A stretch of 64,000 bases of DNA. Origin: Mantamonas sphyraenae (Eukaryota > CRuMs > Mantamonadidae). Positions 12,840 through 24,268 of this stretch are shown one piece after another (the stretch's first letter is position 1; each line of letters opens with the position of its first letter). The stretch is from assembly GCA_026936335.1 (NCBI GenBank), contig JAPMXV010000045.1, positions 62,001-126,000 on the forward strand. Reading direction: 5' to 3'. Below the pieces are notes generated by a model. That model worked only from the letters and a program-made list of their open reading frames with translations, was not told the origin of the DNA and did no database searches. The position numbers and the translations under genes are program-made.

Positions 12840-12916
12840 CGGGAATCACGAGTCAGGAATTTTCGCTCACTTTTCCCGGACTCTTTGTCTTGCCCCCCAG
12901 GGCGCGCGCTCACTGC

Positions 12917-14353
12917 TCACCCTTTGTTCACCATCCACGACACAATGCGCTCCATGACTTCGTCGGGAAGTGTGGTCCACAACGCTGTTGGATTGTAGGT
13001 GTCCATCCCTCCAGCGTCAAACATTGCCTCGCGCTCCTCCATGTTCATGACCAGCAGTGTTTCCAGCTCTGTGTCCAGCGCCACAGGTGCCAACCAGTGC
13101 AGCCTCTGGCTCCATGGCATCTCCGCAGCCAACTGCCGCACGCATCCATCGCCCAGCCCGGTCTCCCTGTGCATGTCCACATCTTCGCCGTGACCACGCA
13201 TCAGGTCCACCACGTCTAGATGCTCCCCCTGCAGAGCTGCACCCATCGCTGACTCACCGTCCAGAAACGTGTGTGGACGCAGCCCGGCCTCGAGGCCACG
13301 TCGCACACCTTCTTCATCACCCGCTCCAGCTGCATACACAAACTCAGTGACCAAATCCGTGCGCTCCTTCAGTTCCTGAAACACCTTTGAGGACAGGTAG
13401 GAGGACAATGAAGAAAGGCAGAGAGAGATCAGGTGCGGTTTCGCTGCAAGCAGTTCACACACCACGGTGGCCTCTTTTGCATCCTGTTCCCATGCACACC
13501 CTGAGTCCACATTCACATCCAACAGTGACGAGTTGTCCAGCAGCGCCCGCAGCAGCCCCAGCCGTGCCTTCTTGGAAAACTCGTTCCTGGACACATCCAG
13601 CACCACCAGGGTGTTGTTGCACCGCACAAGCCCACAGGCAGCGTTCAGAGTGGCGTCACCGCCCAAGTTGTTGCTCACGTTCAACGCACGCAACCTTGAG
13701 TTGTGCCGCAAAGCGAAGAGCAGCGGCGCAAGATCGAGTGCCTCCAGGCCACACATGGTGATGTCCAGCCGCTTCAACTGCACGTTTTCCTTCAAATGGG
13801 CAGCCAACAGACCCAGCCCGCCTTCTGCAATGGTCATGTTCTGCATGACCAGAGTCTGCAGGGTCGACTCGAGGAGCGCAGCTCCAAGCGCATCCACGTG
13901 CTTCTCGTGTTCGAACTGCAGGTTGCGCATCATCAACACAGACAAGTTTGAACGAGCCACCATGTCCACCAGGGCTGCCTCCATCCTCTCGGTCAATTCT
14001 TCACCATTCTCCTTGTCCTTGTCCTCGTCCTCCTCGCGTTCGTGGAACGAAGCGCAAAACATCACGCGCGTCAAGCTTTCCGACGCTGCCACTCCCTTGG
14101 CCATCTCCATCACGGCATCTGCCTTCCAGGTGCAGAACCGCGACAGGATGAGGGTTTTCCACGGCAGCTGCTCCTGCTGCAGCATCCTGCCTTCTGCCAC
14201 CAGGAAGCGATTGTTGGCGCTCAACTCCGTGATCGTCTCGTCCCCAATCCTTCGAGCCAGCGCCGCTGCCAGGGCGTAATCGCCACTGGTCACGGCGGCA
14301 CGAAACTGCTTTTGTTCGTCGCTTTGAATGATGGTCGACTTTGTGCGTGCCAT
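12917..14353 (-). CDS. Leucine-rich repeat protein with C-terminal ankyrin-like segment
   Basis: Single exon of 478 residues. I start it at MARTKSTIIQSDEQ (14353) because the 21 in-frame codons upstream look non-coding. Residues about 60-310 hold ribonuclease-inhibitor-like leucine-rich repeats, such as LKRLDITMCGLEALDLAPLL, LRALNVSNNLGGDATL and LVVLDVSRNEFSKKARLGLL at a spacing of about 28 residues, interrupted by an acidic insert (HEREEDEDKDKENGEE). Residues about 355-400 (VYAAGAGDEEGVRRGLEAGL, then GAALQGEHLDVVDLM) resemble two ankyrin repeats. No signal peptide or membrane segment is visible, so it is probably a cytosolic scaffold. The specific function is unknown. It lies 156 bp downstream of the SDHA stop in the same orientation. 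Confidence 0.8.
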   Translation of the reverse strand: MARTKSTIIQSDEQKQFRAAVTSGDYALAAALARRIGDETITELSANNRFLVAEGRMLQQEQLPWKTLILSRFCTWKADAVMEMAKGVAASESLTRVMFCASFHEREEDEDKDKENGEELTERMEAALVDMVARSNLSVLMMRNLQFEHEKHVDALGAALLESTLQTLVMQNMTIAEGGLGLLAAHLKENVQLKRLDITMCGLEALDLAPLLFALRHNSRLRALNVSNNLGGDATLNAACGLVRCNNTLVVLDVSRNEFSKKARLGLLRALLDNSSLLDVNVDSGCAWEQDAKEATVVCELLAAKPHLISLCLSSLSSYLSSKVFQELKERTDLVTEFVYAAGAGDEEGVRRGLEAGLRPHTFLDGESAMGAALQGEHLDVVDLMRGHGEDVDMHRETGLGDGCVRQLAAEMPWSQRLHWLAPVALDTELETLLVMNMEEREAMFDAGGMDTYNPTALWTTLPDEVMERIVSWMVNKG

Positions 14354-14509
14354 GTCGTCCGGCTCCAACGGTGGGGGAATTGTCCAAGCCAGCGCACTCC
14401 ATGCCAGCGCACACACACATCTCGCACGGCAATGATTGCATTGTCTCTTTCACTCTCTGTCTGTGTGTCTGCCTCCTCCATCCTCTTCCACGTCTCTCTC
14501 GCTCTCTCC

Positions 14510-16982
14510 TTAGTACACGCGCTTCTGAGGCGGGAAGGGCTTGAGGTCGGAGCCCGGGAGCTCCCAGTTGTGCACGTGGCGGTAACCCAGCTTGACATTC
14601 TGGCCGTGCTCGGTGGCCCATGACAGCGTGTGCTTCATCCATTCTTCGTCGTTGCGCTCGGTGTAGTCCTCGCGTGCGTGTGCACCACGCGACTCCTTGC
14701 GTGCCTCTGCACTGTGCATGGTCTGTGCCGCACACGTCAGCAGGTTCTGCAGCTCCAGCGTCTCCACCAGATCCGTGTTCCAGATCAGGCTGCGGTCCGT
14801 GGTCTGCACGTGCTCGAAGCTGTCCACCACCTCGTCGATCAGCGTCTTGCCCTCCTTCAGCGTCTCGCCCGTGCGGAACACGGCTGCGTTGTTCTGCATC
14901 ACGCGCTGCATGTTGTCGCGGATCTCCGCCGTCTTGAGGTCGCCCTTGGCGTAGCGCAGCTTGTCCATGCGTGCAATGGCCTCTTCGCCCGCGTTGGCTG
15001 GCAGATCCTTCTGCTTGGCTCCCGGCGTGCACTCCTCCGCAATGTTGTGTGCGCACGCACGTCCAAACACCACAATGTCCAACAGGGAGTTGGCACCCAG
15101 GCGGTTGGCGCCGTGCACGCTGGCACTCGCACACTCGCCTGCTGCCATCAGACCAGGCACAATGCGGTCCGGATCGTCCGCCGTCGGGTTCAACACCTCG
15201 CCCTTGTAGTTGGTCGGGATGCCACCCATGTTGTAGTGCACCGTGGGAATCACAGGGATCGGCTCCTTTGTCACGTCCACGCCGGCAAAAATCGCCGCCG
15301 TCTCGCTGATGCCCGGCAGGCGAAGTGCAAGCGTCTCGGGCTTGAGATGGTGCAACTGCAGGTAGATGTGGTCCTTCTGCGGGCCCACACCACGTCCTTC
15401 GCGGATCTCCATGGTCATGGAGCGCGACACCACATCGCGGGAGGCCAGATCCTTGGCCGTCGGCGCGTAACGCTCCATGAAGCGTTCGCCCTCCGAGTTG
15501 ATGAGGATGCCTCCCTCGCCACGGGAGCCCTCGGTGATGAGGCAGCCTGCGCCGTAGATGCCCGTGGGGTGGAACTGCACAAACTCAAGGTCCTGGTTGG
15601 GCATGCCGGCACGTGCCACCATGGCGTTGCCGTCTCCTGTGCACGTGTGTGCCGACGTGGCCGAAAAGTAGGCACGTCCGTACCCGCCGGTGGCCAGCAC
15701 CGTACGCTGCGCCTTGAAGCGGTGCAACGAGCCGTCCTCCATGTTCAGGCACATCACGCCCACGCACTCTCCCTCGTTGTTCATGATCAGATCCAGCGCA
15801 AAGTACTCGATGAAAAAGTCGGTGGCCTCGGCCGTGCTGCGACCCATCAGCGTGTGCAGCAGCGCGTGGCCCGTGCGGTCCGCAGCCGCCGCACAGCGGT
15901 ACGCCTGTCCGCCCTTGCCGTAGTCATACGACTGGCCGCCAAACGCACGCTGATAAATAGTGCCATCGGCCTCGTTGCGGCTGAACGGCAACCCGTACTG
16001 TTCCAGCTCCAGCACCGTCGGCTTGGCCTCGCGTGCCATGTACGTGATCGAGTCGTGGTCTCCCAGCCAGTCCGCTCCCTTGACCGTGTCATACGCGTGG
16101 TACCGCCAGTCATCCACCTCGTCGTTCAACGCTGCGTTGATGCCTCCCTGTGCTGCCACCGTGTGCGATCGTGTGGGGAACAGCTTCGAGATGCACGCCG
16201 TCTTGAAGCCTGCTTCGCTTGTGCCAAGCGACGCGCGAAGGCCCGCGCCTCCCGCACCCACCACCACCACGTCGTACTCGTGGTCGTTCACAGGATACGA
16301 AGCCAGCTGTATGTGTGTTGCATGTGTGTATGTGTGTGTGTGCGTTGTAACCATTCGCCCCAACACCCCCAAACCGGGCCACACAGCCTTTGTGTGTCAG
16401 CGACTCTGCCTGCCTTTCGGAGGGAAATTGCCCGCCGCTGCAATCGCTGCGGTTTGGCCCGCCCTGCACACCACACACTGCTCCCCGCCGTCATTGCCGC
16501 CATCCATCCCATGCACATTGTCCCCGGCCACATTTCCATGGTCCCTGCGACGTCTCCTGCCAGGCCTTTGCGCCGTGTAGGAGCCGATTCGGACCACGGA
16601 AAAGCAACCGCTCTCGCGCCCGCCGGAGTCTTTGGCACCCGTTATTCCGCCGTACAGACCGTACACCCTCCGTGCCACCCAGCCATGCATGCTCAGCCCA
16701 TGTTGGTTGCATCTCTGCTTCCTTTCGTTGCACTTACGTCAAAGCTCTTGTTGGCCGTCGTGCTCAGCGTGCGAGCGCCAGCCTGCGATGCCTAGAGTGT
16801 GTGAGGAGGCGAGCGGGCCAAGTTTCCACGAGTGTCAGTTCGCACATGGGTCCACACAGCAACACACACACACACACACACACGGTTATGTGCACCCATT
16901 CCTCAGTCCGCTGACTCTCTCTCTTGGGGCAACCGACCTTGTGCACAATGCCAGCTGTAGTCGATGTGCTTCGAGCAAACAT
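14510..16982 (-). CDS. SDHA: Succinate dehydrogenase flavoprotein subunit, mitochondrial
   Basis: Oxidises succinate to fumarate in complex II, linking the TCA cycle to ubiquinone. Exons, all phase 0: 16982-16938, 16782-16738 and 16306-14510, about 628 residues, the usual family length. The first two exons are 45 bp each and give an Arg/Ser/Thr-rich presequence ([11 protein letters not shown]..., [15 protein letters not shown]) typical of mitochondrial import. The mature part starts [12 protein letters not shown]. Visible features are the FAD-binding [28 protein letters not shown] with the His that carries FAD covalently, [15 protein letters not shown], and the catalytic Arg region [13 protein letters not shown]. 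The C-terminus ends PPQKRVY. The intron between exons 1 and 2 contains a CA repeat at 16862-16883. Confidence 0.97.
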
Positions 16983-17099
16983 TCTCGGGGTTTCTGTGGC
17001 CCCGCATGCGCCACATCTGCCTAACCCCATACGACCATACGCGTCCATCAATCATGAATCAACACACAGCTGCATTCCATTCCATCCCATTCCATGCAA

Positions 17100-17161
17100 T
17101 CACTCTTCCGCCTCCTCGTTTTCCTCGCTGACCGGTTGTGCCGTCCTTTCGTCCTCACTCC

Positions 17162-17197
<36 letters not shown>

Positions 17198-18938
17198 CAT
17201 CATCGCCGTGTGCATACTTCTGCAAGAGTTCCACAACCTCGTCATGCTTGTACTTGCGTGCATCCGAGAGCGGGGTGCCCCCCATGGCGTCCGCCTGTTC
17301 GGGATCGCACCCCAAGTGTAGCAAGTATTCAATCACCTCCAGGTGGCCCTCGCAGGCAGCCACATGCAGCGCTGTACGTTCTCCAAAGTACGGCGAGGTT
17401 GGATCCACACCACAGGCCACCAGTCGCTGGATCTCCTCCAGGTTCCCCTCGGCGGCTGCCCACAACAGCGCCGCATAGCTGGCCCGCTTGTATCCACCCT
17501 TGCTTGACTGACTCACCGGATTCTTGAACTTGGCGTCGCCCACCAGCGACTCAAAGGTGTGGAATGGGAACGATTCCACGAGGGCCTTGGCAAACTTGCG
17601 CCCGCGCACACTCACGCTGCCCTTGGTTTGAGGCGCGTAGATGCAGATGCCCATGACGTTGGGCACCACGAGTTGTATCACACCGGACAGCGATGTCTTG
17701 ACGGGCAATCCAATCTCAAAGGCAAAGTCGCCGCTGAGCTGGTCCGCACCACAGCTGTGCATCACACTCAGACAGTCACGCACCGTGTCCTCGTCCAACA
17801 CTTGCACGGTGGTCAACGGACACTGGCCGTGGTTTGCCAGCGTGGCCGTGGCCACCGCCAGCGACGTGCAGTTGAACTCCATGTTCATGTACTGGGACAA
17901 CAGCTTGACCAGCGCATCCAGATCCGTGTCCTCGCCCAGACACCCACTTTCCTGCAGCATGTACGCCATACAGTACATCCTATGTGCCTTTTGCATCCCC
18001 TTGAGATACTCTGTGTTGTTGAATCCCACACGTTGCGAGCTCACCTGTTGCAACCTGCGCACCATCAGGTCGAACCGTTCGGCCGTCGTTTCGTCCGGTC
18101 GCATGTGCGATGCCGCCACAAGTGCCCCCGACAGCATCATTCCATTGTGTGCTTTCCCCGATGCATTCAGAATCAGGGCGTCCCAAGGCACGTCCACCTG
18201 TTCCCGGTCCACCAGGTTGCCCGACAGTTGGCCCTCCGTCTCCTCCGTCGCCACGCAGTACAGAAACGGCAACACGCATTGCTGCAGCGTAAACGCCTCT
18301 GTGGCGTCGCCAATGCTAAACACTTGGCCGTCCACAGTGCATACAGACACGCCAAACACCTCGTTTTCCTGAAAAGCAGCAGCCGTTTCTTGCGTCAGCC
18401 GTTGTGGGTTCTTCTTCCCCCTCCCCCCTCTTCCCCCCTAACCCTCCCCCCAACCCCCCACCGCCTCGCTTACCTCGCCGTTGGGATACGTCACATCCTT
18501 GGGCAGTTTGTGGGCCAGTGACTCTTCGTAGTCTGCGGTCAGCTGGGAAACAAAGGCGCCAAAGTCGCTGATGACCAGCTCGCCTCGGATGGCTCGCTCC
18601 ACAAGCAGGGTCTTGTTGACGACGTCCAGAAAGTCACCCAGGCGCAGGGAGCCGTGTTGACCACCCAGGTTCTCCACAGAGGAGACAAACTCGGCCAGGC
18701 GTTGGTTGCTCTTGATCAGGAGGCCGGTTTTGCGGATGAGGTCAAAGAAGCGTCGCATGGGCACCGTGCCCTGTGGCGTCGGACTCATCGATTGCCACAC
18801 CCCGAGCAGCTGTTCATACTCGCCGTGGTAGTCACGCACCACGTTCTCCGACACGTCGCCATCCACCAGCGGCGACGACGTCGTGCGTGCCAACGTTCGT
18901 GCACCGGGAGTGGACAGAGTGGCCGACGAGGAGCTCAT
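17100..18938 (-). CDS. Glutaminase-fold protein with ankyrin repeats, predicted pseudoenzyme
   Basis: Exons 18938-18474 and 18368-17100 join in phase 0 (PNGE|ENEVFGVSVCTVDGQ) to give 577 residues. The order matches kidney-type glutaminase (GLS): an N-terminal EF-hand-like helical domain (MRRFFDLIRKTGLL), the glutaminase domain (FGVSVCTVDGQ, ATATLANHGQCPL, LSVMHSCGADQLSG, VVPNVMGICIYAP) and three ankyrin repeats (RTALHVAACEGHLEVIEYLL), ending in an Asp run from a CAT repeat. GLS hydrolyses glutamine using a Ser-x-x-Lys pair. Here that site reads LQQCVLPF, so Ser is Gln and Lys is Leu. The glutamate-binding Asn in HNPMVN is lost (HNGMML), as are the conserved Glu and Asn of the following helix and the Tyr after MHSCG. 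No presequence is obvious. Likely inactive, with a possible scaffold role. Confidence 0.88.
17161..17206. repeat. CAT/ATC trinucleotide repeat in coding sequence
   Basis: About 12 tandem ATC units with one CTC interruption. On the minus strand they encode the Asp run near the C-terminus of the glutaminase-like protein. Length polymorphism would change the acidic tail without shifting frame. Confidence 0.9.
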
Positions 18939-19015
18939 TTTCGTTGTGTTGGTCCAGCCTGAGACTGCATTGGTTCCCCCCTTACCACCACCCAATACAC
19001 ACACACACATTCAAA

Positions 19016-20317
19016 CTACAGTTTGGCCTTCATCTTGCCTGCCCCCTGCCTCTTTCGATCGTTCCAGCGCAGGATGTTGACAATGGAGGAAAACCAGTCG
19101 GCAATGGGATCCTCCTTCTGGACACAGGGCACAGGAAACTTGCTGAGACGGATTTCCACGTAATCGCCAGCGCCAATCTTGCCTGCAGTGCGTCCATCAA
19201 AGGCGACGCTGGAGGGGCCACGCGCATCGTTGCTGACCTGCACCTTGAGTGTCACACAATCGGGCAGGACAATGGGACGTGCACTGAGCGAGTGTGGGGA
19301 GATGGGAGTGAAGCACATGCCTCCCACAGCAGGATGGACCATGCATCCACCGGCGCTGAGGGAGTATGCCGTCGACCCTGTTGTGGTGCCCACAATGATC
19401 CCGTCGGCACTCACCGTCGTCATGTACATGTCGTCCACAAAACAGTCGAGGTTGGTCAGGAACGGTGTGGCTCCCCGGTCGATCACCACATCGTTCATCA
19501 CATACTGCACGTCCACAAGGTTGGACGTGGATGCCTGTGGAGCATCCTCCGCCTCAGCACCCTCCGTCTCTTGAGTGTGGAACACACGACACTCGAAGCG
19601 CTGTCGCATGGAAATCACTGTGTTGGATGAAGTGTCCAACAGTGGGTTCAACACCTCCTTGTACTGTTCCACCTGGAACAGCGTCAGGAAGCCCAGCGAA
19701 CCCATGGCAAAGGACACCAGAGGCGGCACAGGCCCGCGGAACAGACGAGACACGTGCATGATGGTCCCATCGCCTCCAATGCACACCACAAAGTCAATCA
19801 CATGCGACAGATCGTCCACCTCCGAGAACGAAGACAAGCAGCTCAGGTGAGGCAACTCCTTTGCCACCGACGGCTCCACCACCACCGTCAGTCCCTTTTC
19901 CTCCATCAGCCACCGTGCGATCATGTCCAACGACTCTGTCACTCCTTCGCCCCATGGCTTCTTGATCATCAGCACTGTCTCTGGCGCCGTGTCCCAGCGC
20001 ATTTCCATCTGGGTGCCGTCGTCCGATCGGCGAGTTTGTGCACCGCGTCAGTTTTCTCCCGCCCCAACACGCCCATTCTGCCCCTCTTCCGTCGAGCATA
20101 CCTTTTTGAACGTGTTTGAGTGCGTCTGCACATACGCCAATCCGTCCAAGTGTTTGTACGAGCTCCCTGTGCCTCCGACAAAGTCCAGCGAGAAGGCAGC
20201 CTTTCGACGCAAACCTCGTCGCGTGATGCCATCCTCACTGCTGCTGCTGCTCATCGATTCTACCTCTGTGTGCACACCCGTGTGCTCGCCACTCCCACTG
20301 CCTGCACAAGACGACAT
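19016..20317 (-). CDS. NADK: NAD kinase
   Basis: Phosphorylates NAD to NADP with ATP. Exon 1, 20317-20102 (72 codons), and exon 2, 20008-19016, join in phase 0 at FKK|MEMRWDTAPETV with GTATGC and CACCCAG splice sites, giving 402 residues, within the eukaryotic NADK range. The diagnostic GGDG motif is present (FVVCIGGDGTIMHVSRLF), followed by MGSLGFLT, a variable segment, and the NAD-binding TTTGSTAYSLSAGG with PISPHSLSARPIVL. The N-terminal extension is Ser-rich with RRGLRRKAAFSLDF, probably regulatory. It looks like the cytosolic type, with no presequence or membrane segment. The stop lies 77 bp from the start of the glutaminase-like gene, in the same orientation. Confidence 0.96.
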
Positions 20318-20411
20318 GATGATGGATGTGGAAAATGAAGCGGTGAACTGAACTGGTTTCGCCAGCGCGCTCTGCCAAGCAGCCCTCTCTCTCTCACACC
20401 CTCCTCCTCCT

Positions 20412-21670
20412 TCACTTGCTCAGAATGATCTGCACCACATCCTCATCCTCCACGACGTGTGTCATGCTGACACGCTGAGGGGTGTGCTTGGCAGAGGTGC
20501 CCCACACCAGAGCCCCCTTGCTGTTGGATGCCAGGTCACGATGGATGTAGTGACACGCATGTTCGATGGTAGCACCTCGTCGCAAGACAATGGGTTCGTC
20601 AAACGACGGCGCCTCGCCTCGCTTCTTTGTGTACACACGCACCAAGTTCAGGTACTCCCAGATCATCTCCAGCATGTAGTCCAGGTTGAGCTTCCAGTTG
20701 AAACTGACCACCAGCGAGTGGGGCTGGTGAGCAATTTCGTCCACCTCCTCGATGGTGATGGTGTCGATCTTGTTGTACACGTACAGGCAGCGGATGTACA
20801 CGCAGTTGCCCAGGATGGTGTCGATCAGGTCCTCCACCGTGCAGTCCTCCTTGAACAGCAGCTCGCAGTTGTGCACTTTGTACTCGTGCAGCACCTGGTT
20901 GATGTCCTTGTCCGTGATGCTCTCCAGCTTGCACGTCTTGTTGATGATCACCCCTCCCGACTTCTTCTGCTTGAAAAAGATGTTGGGTGGCTCTTTGTTG
21001 AGACGGATGCCCACCTGGTAGAGTTCGTCCACCAGAATGGGCAGTGTCTCCTCGTGTCGTCCGGCATCCAGCATCATCAAAATCAGGTCCGCTGTCCGTG
21101 CCACGCTCACCACCTGCCTGCCACGACCCACTCCCTGTGCTGCTCCCTGGATGATACCCGGCAGATCCAACAGTTGGATGTTGGCGTCGTTGATGGTCAG
21201 CAGGCCCGGGATGCACGTCAGCGTCGTGAATTCGTACGCCGCTGACTCCGACTTGGCATCCGTCAGCGTCGTAAGGCATGTTGACTTGCCCACAGACGGA
21301 AAGCCAATCATCACCACACGTGCATCGCCAGACTTCATCACTTCGAACCCTTCGCCCTTTCCTGTCGATTTGCCCGTGCCCTCCACGAGTTGGTGACGCA
21401 GCTTCGCCAGCTTGGCCTTCAGCCCACCCAAATGGTGCCTGCAGTCGTAGCATGTGTCCGCGTATATCCCAATGGATGTCAGCAACGTGTTGCGTGTGGT
21501 CGTATGTGCATGGGTGTGCGTGTGCGTGTGTGTGTGGTGTGCATGCCTGTGGCTGTGGAGAGGGCGGTTGCAAGCAGGGCATTCGCTGCCAAAACGCACT
21601 CGGTGGCTTTGTTCTTCTGCGTACGGGCCATTTCGGCCTCAATCTCGGCAATCTTTTCTTGGATGCCCAT
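20412..21670 (-). CDS. DRG2: Developmentally regulated GTP-binding protein 2 (DRG2)
   Basis: Obg-HflX superfamily GTPase that associates with ribosomes via a DFRP2/RWDD1 partner in other eukaryotes. Exon 1 (21670-21600) and exon 2 (21438-20412) join in phase 2, giving [20 protein letters not shown]...[15 protein letters not shown], 365 residues, almost the exact family length. G motifs: GFPSVGKST (G1), [12 protein letters not shown] (G3), and NKID in [14 protein letters not shown] (G4). A helix-turn-helix precedes the G domain and a TGS domain ends the protein ([27 protein letters not shown]). Residues such as [14 protein letters not shown] and [15 protein letters not shown] agree with DRG2 rather than DRG1. 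The intron uses a GTGCGT donor and is GT-rich on the plus strand. Divergent from the SPATA20-like gene. Confidence 0.96.
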
Positions 21671-21730
21671 CGTGCGTGGTGTGTCTGCGAGTGTGTGTCA
21701 AATGACGACGGATGGACAGGTGTGACGCAG

Positions 21731-24259
21731 ATGAGGTGGATGCGCCGGCGTGTGCACATGTTCCAGAGAGCCACAGCGACCACCAGCACCAGGACTCTGC
21801 GCAACAGCCTCGTTCTTTCACTCCAGGACACAGCACACCACACACAAGAAAGCAACGCACACAGCAGAAGCATCTCCACAAGCATGAGTGTAGCCGGAAA
21901 GCAGACAACGGAAGACAAGGCGTCGAGCAGCAGTGCATCAACGACCACACAGGAGTCGCACAGTTTCACCAACGCACTGGTGAATGAGCAGTCACCCTAT
22001 CTGCTTCAACACGCACACAACCCCGTGGATTGGTACCCGTGGGGCCAGGAAGCGTTTGATCTGGCCGTGGAACTGGACAGGCCCATCTTTCTCTCCGTGG
22101 GCTACTCCACGTGTCATTGGTGCCACGTGATGGAACGGGAGAGCTTTGAGGACGAAGGGGTGGCCGCCATCATGAACCAAGGCTTTGTCAACGTCAAGGT
22201 GGACCGTGAGGAACGTCCGGACGTGGACAAGGTGTACATGACGTTTGTGCAAGCCACGACGGGAGGTGGGGGCTGGCCCATGTCCCTGTGGCTGACCCCT
22301 GATCTGAAGCCCATCTATGGAGGCACCTATTTCCATCCCAAACAGTTTGTGTCCATTCTGCAGCAGTTGAGTTTGGGGTGGACGGTGCCCAGCGAGCGAG
22401 CACGCATGACCCAGGCAGGCACACGAGTCATCGACATCCTGCGCAACAACATGGGACGCATTGAAACACCCGCCGATGATTTGGACCTGGATGCTTCCGT
22501 GTACGAGGGACTGGCCAAGCAGATGCTCGGCCAGTTTGATGCCCAGTACGGCGGCTATGGCAGGGCACCCAAGTTTCCGCGGCCGGTGGAACTCACCGGC
22601 ATGTTCCATGTGTACGACCACGCACGCACCACGGGCAACGACGAACGTGCGCAGGAGGTCTTGCACTCCTGCTTGCACACCCTGGACATGATGGCAAAGG
22701 GAGGCATGCACGATCATCTCGGCTATGGCTTTGCACGCTACAGTGTCGATCGGTTCTGGCACGTGCCTCACTTTGAAAAGATGCTTTACGACCAGGCCCA
22801 GCTTGTGGATGCGTACCTCACCGCCTACCAAATCACGCAGGACGAAAAGTATGCACGCGTGGCACGCAACACCCTGGATTTTGTGTGCAACGAACTGCGC
22901 CATCCCAAGGGTGCATTCTGGAGTGCCCTTGACGCGGACAGTGTCAAGCCCGAGTCTGCGGCGCAGGGCGGCAAAGAGAAGGGCGAAGGTGCGTACTACG
23001 TGTGGACCAAACAGGAGATCCAGGACGTGTGTGACCAAGACAGCAGTCTGGACAACGACCACATGCGTTTGTTTTGTGCCTACTACAACGTGGAGGAGGA
23101 GGGCAACGCTCCCGAAGGGGCCGACCCGCATGGCGAGTTTACGGGCAAGAACATCCTCATTGTGCGCAAGGACATGACGGACGTGTTGGCCTCGGTGCAA
23201 CTGGACACCAAAGTGGATGATGCAGACACTGCCATGCAGATGGTGGACAAGGTGGCCAAGGCCTTGCTGGCCGTGCGTGCTCAACGGCCCTACCCGCATC
23301 TCGATGACAAGGTCATCACAGGATGGAACGGCCTCATGATCAGTGCTTTTGCACGTGCACACCAGGTCCTTCGTGACCCGGAGTACCTGCAGGTCGCCAA
23401 CGAGGCTGTGGATTTCGTCAGGGAAGCCCTGTACCTCGACACCGGCGACGACGAGTCTGCCCCTCGCCTCATGCGCTCCACACGCAATGACCGGCCGGGG
23501 ACCATCAACGCCTTTACGTCGGACTACGCCTTTCTCATCACGGGCCTGTTGGACCTCTACGAGGCCAGTGGTGACACCCAACACCTGGAGTGGGCCGAGA
23601 CGCTGCAAGGGTTGCAAAACATTCGCTTCCGAGACCCCGAAGATGGCGGCTACTTCAACTGTGAGGAACAGGCGGACATTCTTCTGCGTGAAAAGAGTGA
23701 TTACGATGGCGCAGAGCCGTCAGAGAGCACCTACACAGCCATGAATCTGCTGCGCTTGGCCGAGTTGCTCGATCTGGAGGAGTATGGCGAGTGTGCCACC
23801 CAGCTGCTCAAGAGCATCAAGACACGCCTGGATTCGGTGCCCATTGCCATGCCCTATGCCTATCGAGCTGTAGACTGGCTCGTTCGCCCACCCAAGCGTC
23901 TCGTCGTCGCGTATGACACCGACGCGCATCGCCTGGCCGATCGCGAGGCCTTGTGGGAGACTGTGTTTGCCAAGCGATGGGTGCCCAATAAGGCAGTGCT
24001 CCATTGCCGTCCCGATGGCACTCAGGGCTGGCTCAGCAAGCGCCTGCCCTACCTCGAGGGCATCCGACCCGTAGTTGCCACGGCCAGCACCGAAGGAAGC
24101 AGCAGCAGCGGAGGTGGTGACGACGAAACACTGCCCAGTGTGTACTTGTGCGAAGGAAAGGCATGCCAGCTGCCGCAGACGTCTCTGGAAGCCATCGCAC
24201 ACATGCTGGAGAACGTGGAGGAGAGTTTGGCTGTCGAAGTTTCATTGGACGACGAGTGA
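21731..24259 (+). CDS. SPATA20: SPATA20/YyaL-like protein: DUF255 thioredoxin domain plus (alpha/alpha)6 domain
   Basis: Single exon. Two starts are credible: 21731 (842 residues), which adds a basic, acid-free leader ([19 protein letters not shown]) resembling a mitochondrial presequence, and 21884 ([12 protein letters not shown], 791 residues). Human SPATA20 also begins with a presequence-like stretch, so I favour the longer form. The thioredoxin-like N-domain is unmistakable: [18 protein letters not shown], then [18 protein letters not shown] with the CxxC-type [22 protein letters not shown] and [17 protein letters not shown]. The rest is a six-hairpin glycosidase-like domain ([66 protein letters not shown]). 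The biochemical role of the family is poorly defined; redox or sugar-related roles have been proposed. The stop is 9 bp from the PSME4 stop. Confidence 0.93.
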   Translation: MRWMRRRVHMFQRATATTSTRTLRNSLVLSLQDTAHHTQESNAHSRSISTSMSVAGKQTTEDKASSSSASTTTQESHSFTNALVNEQSPYLLQHAHNPVDWYPWGQEAFDLAVELDRPIFLSVGYSTCHWCHVMERESFEDEGVAAIMNQGFVNVKVDREERPDVDKVYMTFVQATTGGGGWPMSLWLTPDLKPIYGGTYFHPKQFVSILQQLSLGWTVPSERARMTQAGTRVIDILRNNMGRIETPADDLDLDASVYEGLAKQMLGQFDAQYGGYGRAPKFPRPVELTGMFHVYDHARTTGNDERAQEVLHSCLHTLDMMAKGGMHDHLGYGFARYSVDRFWHVPHFEKMLYDQAQLVDAYLTAYQITQDEKYARVARNTLDFVCNELRHPKGAFWSALDADSVKPESAAQGGKEKGEGAYYVWTKQEIQDVCDQDSSLDNDHMRLFCAYYNVEEEGNAPEGADPHGEFTGKNILIVRKDMTDVLASVQLDTKVDDADTAMQMVDKVAKALLAVRAQRPYPHLDDKVITGWNGLMISAFARAHQVLRDPEYLQVANEAVDFVREALYLDTGDDESAPRLMRSTRNDRPGTINAFTSDYAFLITGLLDLYEASGDTQHLEWAETLQGLQNIRFRDPEDGGYFNCEEQADILLREKSDYDGAEPSESTYTAMNLLRLAELLDLEEYGECATQLLKSIKTRLDSVPIAMPYAYRAVDWLVRPPKRLVVAYDTDAHRLADREALWETVFAKRWVPNKAVLHCRPDGTQGWLSKRLPYLEGIRPVVATASTEGSSSSGGGDDETLPSVYLCEGKACQLPQTSLEAIAHMLENVEESLAVEVSLDDE

Positions 24260-24268
24260 TTCTGATCT

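Noticed and set aside
14630-16795. 721-codon plus-strand ORF opposite SDHA
   Set aside because: Antisense mirror of a highly conserved enzyme; no recognisable product.
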